Assembly (NCBI GenBank): GCA_001602415.1
Contig: CP012155.1
Coordinates: forward strand, 2,722,223-2,786,222
Source: Bacteroidetes bacterium UKL13-3
GTDB taxonomy: Bacteria; Bacteroidota; Bacteroidia; UKL13-3
Reading direction: 5' to 3'
DNA: 64,000 nucleotides
Part shown: positions 1 to 10,246 of the stretch, one piece after another
How the letters are laid out: the number at the start of each line of letters is the position of its first letter
Position numbering within the stretch: the first letter of the stretch is position 1
The notes under the pieces: generated by a model
The model's input: the letters and a program-made list of their open reading frames with translations, nothing else
The model's database searches: none
Told to the model about the DNA's origin: nothing
Position numbers and translations under genes: made by a program

Positions 1-434
1 TCCCTGTGGGTATATCCCTCAACAGCATATAAGTTAAATACCATTCGGTATCCTTCGGGCATTTGCTGAACCAATGCCACAATTTCTTTAGCCGAAATCC
101 TACTCACAATATCATCTTCAAATGGAGCATCGTACCCAACTTGGTCCAAATCTTCCTGAAACTTACGACTGCGGTGCTTAAACCAATTGATGGCTGTAAA
201 AATCATGATTCTTCGAATCCACCCCTCAAAACTGCCTTCGTTTTTAAATTTAGCTATATTTTGAAATACTTTGATAAATCCTTCCTGCAACATATCCTCT
301 GCCTCGGCTCTATCCTTAGCATAGCGCATGCATACCCCTAACATTTTAGAGGCAAAATGAGCGTATAAACACTTTTGCGATAAGCGTTTACCATCGATAC
401 AGTCGCGGATAATATCTTTTTCTACATACACCAT
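1..434 (-). CDS. ECF-type sigma-70 family RNA polymerase sigma factor (partial)
   Basis: The frame opens at ATG 434 and runs off the left edge, giving 144 codons of an alternative sigma factor. A stop lies directly upstream of this ATG, which fixes the start. Region 2 (about residues 20-95) shows the pattern RAEAEDMLQEGFIKVFQNI followed by GSFEGWIRRI, typical of Bacteroidota ECF factors that direct RNA polymerase to dedicated promoters. Region 4 begins near residue 115 (AKEIVALVQQMPEGYRMVF) and is cut by the window edge. No anti-sigma factor is visible. The family call is firm; the regulon cannot be told. Confidence 0.88.
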   Translation of the reverse strand, partial: MVYVEKDIIRDCIDGKRLSQKCLYAHFASKMLGVCMRYAKDRAEAEDMLQEGFIKVFQNIAKFKNEGSFEGWIRRIMIFTAINWFKHRSRKFQEDLDQVGYDAPFEDDIVSRISAKEIVALVQQMPEGYRMVFNLYAVEGYTHR

Positions 435-574
435 GGGTTACATGCGCTTACGTATAAGTCAAATATGGTATTTGAACAGTTGTATGGCAGGCTAATTTTA
501 GGATAAAAGTACTTACTGACAGGCTTACCTGCAAATTTATCGCTCAAAAGTGAAAATCTGTCACACTTTTACCG

Positions 575-590
575 TTGGCATCAATTGTGT
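575..590 (+). promoter_or_regulatory. Possible -24/-12-like promoter upstream of groES
   Basis: TTGGCATCAATTGTGT lies about 50 bases before the groES ATG and loosely resembles a sigma-54 type element (TGGCA, short spacer, TTGC-like). No CIRCE inverted repeat (TTAGCACTC-N9-GAGTGCTAA) was seen between 435 and 638. The match is imperfect, so this is only a candidate; the rest of the 435-638 gap shows nothing else clear. Confidence 0.3.
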
Positions 591-638
591 AAATTGGGTT
601 TGTACCAAATTAACAACTTAAAACAAATCATTATATCT

Positions 639-914
639 ATGTCAGTTAGCTTAAAACCATTAGCAGACCGAGTTCTGGTAGAACCCGCTGCAGCAGAAGA
701 GAAAACAGCTTCAGGATTGTACATTCCTGATACAGCTAAAGAAAAACCACAAAGAGGAAAAGTGGTAGCCGCTGGTGAAGGCAAAAAAGATGAACCTATG
801 ACCGTTAAAGCAGGCGATACCGTTTTGTACGGTAAATACGCAGGTACTGAAATTACCGTAGATGGTAAAGATTACCTCATCATGCGCGAATCAGATATTT
901 TCGCAATTATCTAG
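639..914 (+). CDS. groES: Co-chaperonin GroES
   Basis: The 91-residue product has the GroES fold signature from start to end: [19 protein letters not shown] at the N-terminus, a mobile loop around residues 18-30, and [20 protein letters not shown] near the C-terminus. It caps the GroEL ring in the cytoplasm during ATP-dependent folding. The frame is open upstream to 585, but ATG 639 gives the normal family length and puts [11 protein letters not shown] at the start as in homologues. groEL follows 125 bases later in the same direction, the usual bicistronic arrangement. Confidence 0.96.
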   Translation: MSVSLKPLADRVLVEPAAAEEKTASGLYIPDTAKEKPQRGKVVAAGEGKKDEPMTVKAGDTVLYGKYAGTEITVDGKDYLIMRESDIFAII

Positions 915-920
915 GAGGCT

Positions 921-2677
<1,757 letters not shown>

Positions 2678-2701
2678 GCCAATTTTGAATTGAGAATTAG
2701 G

Positions 2702-2719
2702 TCCCGATAGTTATCGGGA
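2702..2719. repeat. Palindrome TCCCGATA-GT-TATCGGGA
   Basis: A perfect 8-bp inverted repeat with a 2-base centre lies between groEL and its terminator. A near-identical copy, with GC in the centre and the same GAGAATT right flank, is at 21221-21238 after rsmH. The two copies share more than the palindrome, which points to a dispersed repeat element rather than chance. Confidence 0.7.
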
Positions 2720-2740
2720 GAGAATTTTTAAGGATAGAAA

Positions 2741-2775
2741 AACCCGAACTACTGAAAAGTGGTTCGGGTTTTTTG
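2741..2775 (+). terminator. Rho-independent terminator after groEL
   Basis: AACCCGAACTACT pairs with AGTGGTTCGGGTT (13 bp, one G-T wobble) around a GAAA tetraloop, followed by a run of T. It ends the groES-groEL unit and may also serve the convergent gene remnant at 2807. Confidence 0.88.
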
Positions 2776-2806
2776 TTTGATTTTATTTCTTTACTTCACC
2801 TTTTAC

Positions 2807-3976
2807 TTATTGTTTCACAACTTTAATTGTTTGAGTAGATCCATGTTCGAATTCAACTTTAAGAAAGTAGTGACCATTATTCATTTCGGACAAGTCAATT
2901 CTAGAGCTAACTAAGTTGGTGAAATCCTTTACTATTCGTCCGAATATATCTATAACCTTGACCCTAACAATTGTGCCTGTATTTCCATTTAGTGTTAGGT
3001 ACGAAACAAATGGATTGGGATAAACTTCCAAGTTATTGTTGCTAGAAATAAACTCACTGATAGATGTTGTATTGTTTAATTCTATGTTCAACAACAAATC
3101 TCCAATTACAGTTATTTTCTTACTAAATTTTGGGATACCATCCATGATAACATAGACTATGTAATCACCTTCCCCGATATTTGAGAGTTGGTAATTTTTT
3201 GTTTGCACAGCAGAAGTAGTATGCTGGTAAGTTTCGGTTTGATTGGCGTTAAACAGCAGTATGGATGCTTGTGCAGAATATTGAAGGCTATTGGCTATTG
3301 ATAATTTACCGCTAATAGAAAACATACCATTCAACTGATTACTGTTTGATAAGTCGAAGTCAAGGTTATTTATACTAAGGTTATTGAGAATAATAAGAGA
3401 GGCACTATCAAGGATTGGGGTATTGCCATAGTATTTGGAAATAGTATTTTGAGATATTGCTAGTAAGGTATCTAACAAAGGTTGCACCCATACAACGAAT
3501 GTGTCATTTACTAAATTGGTAAACTTGTAAGATCCGTTTTCATCTAGCGGAGTTGTTTTTAGAAATGTAAAACCTCCACCCCTCTTTTTTAACAAGAATG
3601 CATTACCTACAGTTATGGGTGTATTATTGGAAACTACTTTACCCGAAAGACTATAAGTGTTTGTAGCATTTATATTTAGGACTTGAGTGTTTGTATGAAT
3701 TGTATTCCAAAACCCTGAGTCACCGATTAGACTCACCCACTTTTGAAGATTTACAATCACTGGATGGTTACCACCTGCAGCAAACTCAAATACAGCAACC
3801 GGAGACGAAGGGTTTGTTCTAGATATAAAACTACCAGCTGCAGAAATATCCCAAAAGACACGGAATGAATCGTTTGGAAAGTTTGATGTATTCCTACTAC
3901 TGGTTAAAGTTGCTGTTAAATTATTTACAGATGCAGAAAAACTAACTGTTTGTGCACTTTCTCCAAAATTTCCATA
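2807..3976 (-). pseudogene. Remnant of a T9SS-secreted protein (5' end missing)
   Basis: The frame is open from 3976 down to the stop at 2807 (389 codons), with TGA at 3979-3977 just upstream. It has no ATG near its start and no signal peptide; the first possible start is a GTG at 3760 in the middle of a domain. The C-terminal ~75 residues are a Por/T9SS type A sorting domain (YPNPFVSYLTLNG, then VIDIFGRIV, and a GHYFLKVE strand), so the ancestor was exported and cell-surface attached. The middle resembles carboxypeptidase-regulatory-like beta-sandwich repeats (SLSGKVVSNNTPITVGNAF). Without a signal peptide it cannot be secreted, so it is best read as a 5'-truncated pseudogene. The bases at 3977-4120 hold no recognisable remainder. 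Confidence 0.7.
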
Positions 3977-4120
3977 TCATCTTTACAACTCACATAACGA
4001 AACAATTATACAACTAAAAAGAAATATGAGTAGTTTTAAAACCGGCCCTCATGGTTTAACGAGTGCTTGCATTGGCTTTTTTATGCGGAATGATTATCTT
4101 TATATTTCTAAACACTATTG

Positions 4121-4678
4121 ATGATGAAAACAGCTATCAAAACGCTCAGCCTTGCATCTTTTCTATTTTGTTTGTGTTCCTTTGATTTACCAAAAGGATG
4201 GCATGCAGCAGGCAGTAAACCCAATAGTTACGAAATGGGAATAGATAAAGGTAAAGGACGTGAAGGCAACAATTGCGCAATCATTCAGTCTAAAGACAAA
4301 AAAATAAAAGGCTTTGGTACGTTGATGCAAACTTCCAGCCCAGTAAAATATAGCGGCAAAAGGGTGAAAATGAGCGGATGGATTAAAACAGAAAACGTTA
4401 AAGGGTGGGTTGGTATGTGGTTTAGGGTGGATAAAGGAAATCGTTCCATTGCGTTCGATAATATGGGAACGCGCCCCATTAAAGGCACAACAGAATGGAA
4501 ACAATATGAAATTATTCTGGATGTTGCCGAAGAAGCCGACATGCTTGCCTATGGGGTTTTACTTGGTGGCACCGGAAAGGTTTGGTTTGATGATATTCAG
4601 TTCGATATCGTTGATGCAACTACAACCACCACAGATAAAATGAAACTGGAGCCGAGTAACCTAAAATTTGAAGAATAA
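4121..4678 (+). CDS. Small secreted protein with a carbohydrate-binding-like jelly-roll domain
   Basis: The 185-residue product starts with a signal peptide (MMKTAIKTLSLASFLFCLCS). One domain follows, in which WHAAGSKPNSYEMGIDKG leads to KRVKMSGWIKTENVKGWVGMW and later to GKVWFDDIQFDIVD. This ending, with a conserved WFDDI strand, is typical of CBM-like jelly-roll folds, also found fused to regulators in Bacteroidota. No catalytic residues are evident. ATG 4121 or 4124 is preferred over the in-frame TTG at 4118. It stands alone and faces a bidirectional terminator. The ligand is unknown. Confidence 0.7.
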   Translation: MMKTAIKTLSLASFLFCLCSFDLPKGWHAAGSKPNSYEMGIDKGKGREGNNCAIIQSKDKKIKGFGTLMQTSSPVKYSGKRVKMSGWIKTENVKGWVGMWFRVDKGNRSIAFDNMGTRPIKGTTEWKQYEIILDVAEEADMLAYGVLLGGTGKVWFDDIQFDIVDATTTTTDKMKLEPSNLKFEE

Positions 4679-4851
4679 TCCTATTTCACACAAAATATTT
4701 AATCAATTATTCTGTTTAAATCTCACTTATTCATTACGCAAAACCATTGAGTTGTAAGAATACGTTAGCGACTCTAATCTTGCAACCAGCATACGCTCAT
4801 CAGGCAATGGAGATGTGAAATACCAAAGAATACACACCTAGAATTAAGCAT

Positions 4852-4883
4852 AAAAAAACGAGGATGGAATGTCCTCGTTTTTT
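4852..4883. terminator. Bidirectional terminator between convergent genes
   Basis: AACGAGGA (4857-4864) pairs with TCCTCGTT (4872-4879), flanked by A-run on the left and T-run on the right, so it can stop transcription from both sides. It lies just after the desaturase stop on the minus strand. The rest of 4679-4851 shows nothing recognisable. Confidence 0.85.
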
Positions 4884-4902
4884 GTTTTATCAATTCAATA
4901 GT

Positions 4903-5979
4903 TTAAGCTGCTACACCCGCTGCCTTTAAATGCGATAGATGCGATTTAATAGCACTGAACACAGTAGGGAATTCTTTATATACAATACCAAACTCTGAGC
5001 ATGTTTGTTTCACAATTTTATTAATCTCAGGATAATGAACGTGTGAGATACGAGGAAATAAGTGATGTTCCACTTGGAAGTTTAATCCACCCAATAACCA
5101 ACTCATGCTTTTACTTTTAGTAGCAAAATTTACCGTTGTATTAATTTGGTGTTTAGCCCATTCGGTTTCAATTTTCATGTTATCGCTGGTAGGGGTAATA
5201 AACTCAGCTTCTTCAACAACATGAGCTAACTGAAACACGATCGAAATAACAACACCAGCAGTGAAAGCCATAACTAAATAACCTACAATGGTTGGAACAA
5301 TGCCTACAAAAAAGAATGGAACCAAAATGAAAAAAAACACGTATAACACTTTCGAAACCCAAAAATTAATATGCTCTGCCACGCTCATTTTGGTCATGTG
5401 GGTGTGTTCGGCTATTTTACCAGAGAAATATTTCTTAAAATCATTTGAGAATACCCAAAATAAATAGGTAATACCGTATAAAAATAAACTGTATACGTGT
5501 TGAAATCGATGAAACCAATATCTCGGTTGATTATTATGCACTCTTATAAACGGTTTAATATCGATATCATCATCCATTCCTTCAACATTGGTATAGGAGT
5601 GATGATTAATATTATGCTTCTGAGACCAAATATAAACGTTACCTCCAAGCACATTTAAGCTGAAGCCCATAAATTTATTCACCCATTTTCGCGAAGAATA
5701 ACTTCCATGCGCACCATCATGCATTACATTAAATCCAATTGCTGCAACAATAACTCCCATTATAATGCAAATAACTGTTGAGAAAAGGTTGGACTCGGGT
5801 GTATTAAACACTAACCAGAGATATGACAAAACGAGTGATGAAACCAAAATTGCCGTTTTGAAATATAACTTATAATTTCCAGTTTCTTTGATGCTTTTGT
5901 TTTCAAAATAAGCATTCACTCTCGTCTTAAGAGTATTGAAAAATTCGGGGTTGCTGTTGTTGAATTTAATTTTTGACAT
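4903..5979 (-). CDS. Membrane fatty acid desaturase (acyl-lipid or acyl-CoA type)
   Basis: The 358-residue integral membrane protein has the three di-iron histidine boxes of front-end/delta-5 or -6-like desaturases: HDGAH (about residue 88), HNINHH (about residue 124) and QVEHH (about residue 310). Hydrophobic stretches near residues 45-85 and 205-250 form the membrane segments. Such enzymes introduce double bonds into membrane acyl chains using O2. No cytochrome b5 domain is fused. Regioselectivity cannot be read from the sequence. It is monocistronic. Confidence 0.9.
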   Translation of the reverse strand: MSKIKFNNSNPEFFNTLKTRVNAYFENKSIKETGNYKLYFKTAILVSSLVLSYLWLVFNTPESNLFSTVICIIMGVIVAAIGFNVMHDGAHGSYSSRKWVNKFMGFSLNVLGGNVYIWSQKHNINHHSYTNVEGMDDDIDIKPFIRVHNNQPRYWFHRFQHVYSLFLYGITYLFWVFSNDFKKYFSGKIAEHTHMTKMSVAEHINFWVSKVLYVFFFILVPFFFVGIVPTIVGYLVMAFTAGVVISIVFQLAHVVEEAEFITPTSDNMKIETEWAKHQINTTVNFATKSKSMSWLLGGLNFQVEHHLFPRISHVHYPEINKIVKQTCSEFGIVYKEFPTVFSAIKSHLSHLKAAGVAA

Positions 5980-6135
5980 GTAACAATAAATATTCGTTAC
6001 ACAATAATACGCTTTAAAACATATTAGTCAACACACTGCAACCTCCGCTCGCATGATACATATCATTCAACAAAATGACAATACTCTTGTTATGAATGAA
6101 TTATACAGAAATCCTGCAACAAACGTTGCGATTGA

Positions 6136-6143
6136 TACTTTTG
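6136..6143 (+). promoter_or_regulatory. -7 element TACTTTTG upstream of fhs
   Basis: TACTTTTG matches the Bacteroidota -7 consensus TAnnTTTG exactly and lies 25 bases before the fhs ATG. No convincing -33 TTG is seen at the usual spacing. Confidence 0.4.
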
Positions 6144-6168
6144 TAAAAAAAAGTACATTCGCAATACT

Positions 6169-7842
6169 ATGGCATCAGATATTGAAATAGCACAAAAGGC
6201 TACCCTACAACCCATTCAGCATATTGCAACCAAATTGGGCATTGCAACGGATGATCTTATTCCTTACGGAAAATACAAAGCCAAACTTCCACTCACCTAT
6301 ATAGACGAGGAAAAGGTTAAAAACTGTAAACTCATTTTGGTTTCAGCCATAACACCAACTCCAGCCGGTGAGGGAAAAACAACCACATCTGTTGGACTCA
6401 ATGAAGGACTAAACAAGATCGGATTGAAATCAACCGTTGTGCTGAGAGAGCCTTCATTAGGACCCGTATTTGGTATGAAGGGTGGGGCAACCGGAGGAGG
6501 TTACGCACAAGTTGTTCCGATGGAAGATATTAACCTACATTTTACAGGTGATTTTGCTGCTGTTGAAAAAGCGCACAACTTACTCTCGGCCTTAATTGAA
6601 AATCAAATTCAAGCTAAAGATCCATTGGTGCATATTGATCCTACAAGTGTTGTATGGAAACGTGTGATGGACATGAACGACCGAGCATTGCGCAAAATTA
6701 TTGTTGCCCTTGGAGGCAAAAGCAATGGCTACCCACGCGAAACAGGATTTGACATAACAGTGGCTTCGGAAGTGATGGCTATTTTGTGCTTATCCAAAAA
6801 CCTAATGGACCTAAAAGAACGATTGGGGAATATTTACATTGGAAAAGCAATGGATGGAAAATCTGTTTTTGCCAAAGATATTAAAGCCAATGGAGCCATG
6901 GCTGCTTTGCTTAAAGATGCAATTCAACCCAATTTGGTGCAAACATTGGAAGGCAACCCTGCTATTATTCATGGCGGTCCGTTTGCCAATATTGCACAAG
7001 GAACCAATACCTTGATTGCAACTAAAACAGCGATGAGCCTGAGTGATTACGTTGTAACAGAAGCAGGTTTTGCCTTTGATTTAGGTGGAGAGAAGTTTTT
7101 AGATATCAAATGTAGAATGGGAGGAATCCAACCGCGCCTTGTGGTGTTGGTTGCTACTATTCGTGCGCTTAAATCACATGGTGGAGTGGCTAAAGATGAG
7201 TTGAAACACGAGAATGTGGAAGCCATGAAAAAAGGGTTTGATAACTTGGAAAAACACCTTGAGAATGTGGCCTCATTTGGATTGAAAGCGCTGGTTGCTA
7301 TCAATCGTTTTCCAACCGATTCGCAAGCAGAAATTGATGCATTATTGACTTTGTGTAAAGAAAAAAACATTGCTGTTTCCTTAAGCGAAGTATGGGCAAA
7401 AGGAGGAGAAGGAGCTATTGATTTAGCCACACAAGCAAAAGCCATGATTGATGCTTCGGAGATGAAACCGCTGCAACATGTATATGAATTGGATTGGCCC
7501 ATTAAACAGAAGATTGAGGCCATTTCGCAAAAAATATACGGAGCTGCAATGGTTGAGTTTCAACCCAAAGCCCTAAGTGACATAAAACGCATCGAAAAAC
7601 TTGGATACGGAAATTTAGCTGTATGTATGGCTAAAACACAATATTCGTTTTCAGATGATGCCAAGAAAATAAACCGCCCAACAGGATTCACGTTAACCAT
7701 AAGGGAAATAGAATTAGCTGCCGGAGCAGGCTTTATCATACCAATGGCTGGAGAAATTATGCGCATGCCTGGACTACCCAATAACCCTGCTGCCGAGAGC
7801 ATTGATGTAGATGAATTTGGGAATATTTCGGGTTTGTTTTAA
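6169..7842 (+). CDS. fhs: Formate--tetrahydrofolate ligase
   Basis: The 557-residue enzyme makes 10-formyl-THF from formate, THF and ATP in one-carbon metabolism. The P-loop TPAGEGKTTTSVGL is near residues 65-80, followed by REPSLGPVFGMKGGATGGGYAQV, which in the family carries the formyl phosphate and folate site. The C-terminal PMAGEIMRMPGLP is also characteristic. The length matches the family. It has its own -7 promoter element and faces the convergent ABC1 gene. Confidence 0.97.
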   Translation: MASDIEIAQKATLQPIQHIATKLGIATDDLIPYGKYKAKLPLTYIDEEKVKNCKLILVSAITPTPAGEGKTTTSVGLNEGLNKIGLKSTVVLREPSLGPVFGMKGGATGGGYAQVVPMEDINLHFTGDFAAVEKAHNLLSALIENQIQAKDPLVHIDPTSVVWKRVMDMNDRALRKIIVALGGKSNGYPRETGFDITVASEVMAILCLSKNLMDLKERLGNIYIGKAMDGKSVFAKDIKANGAMAALLKDAIQPNLVQTLEGNPAIIHGGPFANIAQGTNTLIATKTAMSLSDYVVTEAGFAFDLGGEKFLDIKCRMGGIQPRLVVLVATIRALKSHGGVAKDELKHENVEAMKKGFDNLEKHLENVASFGLKALVAINRFPTDSQAEIDALLTLCKEKNIAVSLSEVWAKGGEGAIDLATQAKAMIDASEMKPLQHVYELDWPIKQKIEAISQKIYGAAMVEFQPKALSDIKRIEKLGYGNLAVCMAKTQYSFSDDAKKINRPTGFTLTIREIELAAGAGFIIPMAGEIMRMPGLPNNPAAESIDVDEFGNISGLF

Positions 7843-7847
7843 TAGAA

Positions 7848-7879
7848 GATAGCCGTTTGTTTAGAACATATCGGCTATC
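7848..7879. terminator. Hairpin between convergent fhs and ABC1 genes
   Basis: GATAGCCG and CGGCTATC form an 8-bp stem around a 16-base loop. There is no strong T-run, so this is only a possible bidirectional terminator. Confidence 0.4.
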
Positions 7880-7903
7880 CTGATGATTAACAGTAGCAAT
7901 AGA

Positions 7904-9241
7904 TTAATTGTATGCAGCCAGATGGTATTGAACGAGTGGTTTAGCCCAGTCTCTCAATCCTGTATTCACCCTTGCTTGCAATACATTTAACATTGAATAC
8001 AATCCAAAATAAGTACGGTTAATATACAAAGCATGTTGTGAACCTCTTCCTTCTTTTGACTTTTTAAGTTCATCCATTTTACTCACCTCTTCACCTAATG
8101 CATAAATCTTATCAATGTATGTGTTATCGCCAAAATCAAACACTTCGTAATCAAATGGCGTACGCAAAAGATTTGTCATGCGCACAAATGCATCAGTAAT
8201 AATTTGCTGTGTTTGTTCCGAATCATCTTTACTTATGATTTGCTGCTGCAGCATGATGCGTTTAATCACTGAAATATCCTTCATGATTTCAGGCACTAGC
8301 AATGCGAAATAGTTGTAATAAAAATCTTCTGGAATTTCCTTCACACAACCAAAGTCAATTACGCCTAATGTTCCATCTTCACGCATTAAAAAATTTCCCG
8401 GATGAGGATCAGCATGAACGGCTTTGTGCACATGCACTTGGTAATCGTAAAAATCCCACATGGCTTGTCCAACACGATCACGTATTTCTTGTGACGGATT
8501 GGTTTTCAGAAATTCATCCAAATGAAAACCTTCAAGCCAATCCATTGCTAGCACACGTTTGGTGGTAAACTCTTGGTAATATTTCGTAAAAACAAGGTTC
8601 GGGATAGTGGCACACAAAGTGGAAATCTCCACTGAGCGTTTATATTCCAATTCATAATCTGTTTCCTCCAATAATTTTCCCTCTACCTCCTTTATGTATT
8701 TATCCAATTCCTTTTCGTTCATATCCAACAAGCGAAAAGCGATAGGCTTTACCATTTTTAAATCACTTTTTATACTCTCAGCAACTCCTGGATATTGAAT
8801 TTTGATAGCTAATTTTTTACCATTTAAAGTTGCTTCGTGCACCTGGCCAATACTTGCTGCGTTGGATGCTTTGAGGTTAAACGTATCAAACAAATCGTGG
8901 GGCGTTTTTCCAAAAGCCTTAACAAACGTTTGCACAATAAGCGGCCCCGATAAAGGCGGAGCACTATACTGAGCCATTTGGAATTTATTGGTATACTGAC
9001 GGGGAAGAACGTTCTTCTCCATGCTTAACATTTGAGCTACTTTTAGCGCACTTCCTTTTAGTTCACTCAGGGCATTGTATACATCGGTTGCGTTGTCTTC
9101 GTGCAATTGATCTTTACTCAATGATGGATCCACCATTTTTTTCGAGTAATGCTTGATATAGTTCCCACCAATTTGTGCGCCTGTTTTCACAAAACGCATG
9201 GCTCTCTCTACTTTACTACTGGGAATACTGTTTTGTTCCAT
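7904..9241 (-). CDS. ABC1/AarF/UbiB-family atypical kinase
   Basis: The 445-residue protein has the UbiB-family signatures: the KxGQ-like motif region (ELKGSALKVAQMLS, about residue 60), the nucleotide-binding lysine strand GKKLAIKIQYPG (about residue 145), the ADPHPGN loop (about 280) and DFG (about 296). Family members support isoprenoid quinone synthesis or lipid homeostasis as atypical kinases/ATPases. No C-terminal membrane helices like those of UbiB are obvious. A TetR-like regulator lies upstream on the same strand, 276 bases away, and probably controls it. Confidence 0.88.
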   Translation of the reverse strand: MEQNSIPSSKVERAMRFVKTGAQIGGNYIKHYSKKMVDPSLSKDQLHEDNATDVYNALSELKGSALKVAQMLSMEKNVLPRQYTNKFQMAQYSAPPLSGPLIVQTFVKAFGKTPHDLFDTFNLKASNAASIGQVHEATLNGKKLAIKIQYPGVAESIKSDLKMVKPIAFRLLDMNEKELDKYIKEVEGKLLEETDYELEYKRSVEISTLCATIPNLVFTKYYQEFTTKRVLAMDWLEGFHLDEFLKTNPSQEIRDRVGQAMWDFYDYQVHVHKAVHADPHPGNFLMREDGTLGVIDFGCVKEIPEDFYYNYFALLVPEIMKDISVIKRIMLQQQIISKDDSEQTQQIITDAFVRMTNLLRTPFDYEVFDFGDNTYIDKIYALGEEVSKMDELKKSKEGRGSQHALYINRTYFGLYSMLNVLQARVNTGLRDWAKPLVQYHLAAYN

Positions 9242-9369
9242 TTTGTGTTGTGTTAATCATTTTTTTCGAAAGCACACCTCATTTATTTTCGTTGGAAATA
9301 GATTGCAGTGGAATCGGATATTTGTCGAACGGGTATTTAAAATAATAACGCTATGCATGACTAATTTTT

Positions 9370-9505
9370 TCACGCAAAGCCGCGGAGGGGCTATTTAATG
9401 AGGCGCAGAGATTCAATTGCTAAGCAAACCATTTTTGCATATCTAACATCTTCTAATTGCACATCAACTAATCATCACATCTTCAAATCACCACATTTGC
9501 ATTTC
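9370..9505. repeat. Dispersed intergenic repeats, including a solo copy of the CACATTTGCA family
   Basis: Two repeat types lie between the ABC1 gene and the TetR gene. At 9370-9411 there is a CGCAAAGCCGCGGAG / GGCGCAGAG sequence. At about 9444-9505 there is a run of CACAT-type units (CATCTTCTAATTGCACATC, ATCACATC, CACCACATTTGCAT). The second matches in style the sequences that flank the four-helix-bundle gene at 25341 but carries no gene here. No coding potential is visible. Confidence 0.6.
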
Positions 9506-9517
9506 TGCAAGTTTATC

Positions 9518-10144
9518 TCACCTGTTTTGAAAAAGAAATTTCCCAAAATCCAAGGCCGCATCCAACGCACTTTTACCCATTAAGTCCATTGCTAAGTTTA
9601 CCGACTTTTCGATAGCGGCATCTGTTTTTTCAAATCCATTACTGGTATCCTCAATCCAAAATTTTAGTATGAACAGAAAGTTAATCCAAAGTCCATCTAC
9701 ATATTTCTCATCAATGTATTTACGTTCGGCTAATTCTTTGCTATCCAGTCCTTCATGAATAATGCTCTTCATTTTATCAATAAAAACCTCACGTAGTGTA
9801 TTGAGATAAGATGGCCATTTAGGTAATGCCTTAAAATCTCTATCTTTCAAAAACTTTACGAAACTACGGTTGGGTTTGAGGGTTTCAATAAATGTGTAGA
9901 ATACTGCTAATACCTTTTCCCTTGCAGAGTAACCGTTCCATGGTTCACTTGCAGCACATTGAATATAAGCTTCACTAAACCACTGCTCATAAATGGACAT
10001 TTCCAATGCCTCCAAACCCGAAAAATAGTTATAAAATGCTTGTTCCTCCATTCCTGCAGCTTTGGCAAACTGGTAAACACTTGTAGGCGTTTGATTATGC
10101 TCAAGTGTGTGTGTTATATATTGTTGAATAAGTGTTGCTTTCAT
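9518..10144 (-). CDS. TetR/AcrR-family transcriptional regulator
   Basis: The 208-residue protein has an N-terminal TetR helix-turn-helix (about residues 20-48: SVYQFAKAAGMEEQAFYNYF). A longer helical effector domain follows, as found in Bacteroidota TetR proteins next to ABC1 kinases. It probably represses or activates the downstream kinase gene at 7904. No palindromic operator stands out in 10145-10216. Confidence 0.85.
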   Translation of the reverse strand: MKATLIQQYITHTLEHNQTPTSVYQFAKAAGMEEQAFYNYFSGLEALEMSIYEQWFSEAYIQCAASEPWNGYSAREKVLAVFYTFIETLKPNRSFVKFLKDRDFKALPKWPSYLNTLREVFIDKMKSIIHEGLDSKELAERKYIDEKYVDGLWINFLFILKFWIEDTSNGFEKTDAAIEKSVNLAMDLMGKSALDAALDFGKFLFQNR

Positions 10145-10246
10145 ACTTACCTAAACATAACTGAGCAGACAATGTTTTGTGGAAATTAAATTAACCGAAT
10201 TTCGCCTTTCCCCCTTATGACATTATATTTGGCACACCGAAAACTC

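Noticed and set aside
63..341. Open frame on the plus strand
   Set aside because: It runs antisense to the clear sigma-factor frame on the minus strand.
2807..3760. GTG-started 317-residue gene
   Set aside because: The GTG lies inside a domain and the frame is open upstream to 3976 with no signal peptide, so a truncated pseudogene fits better.
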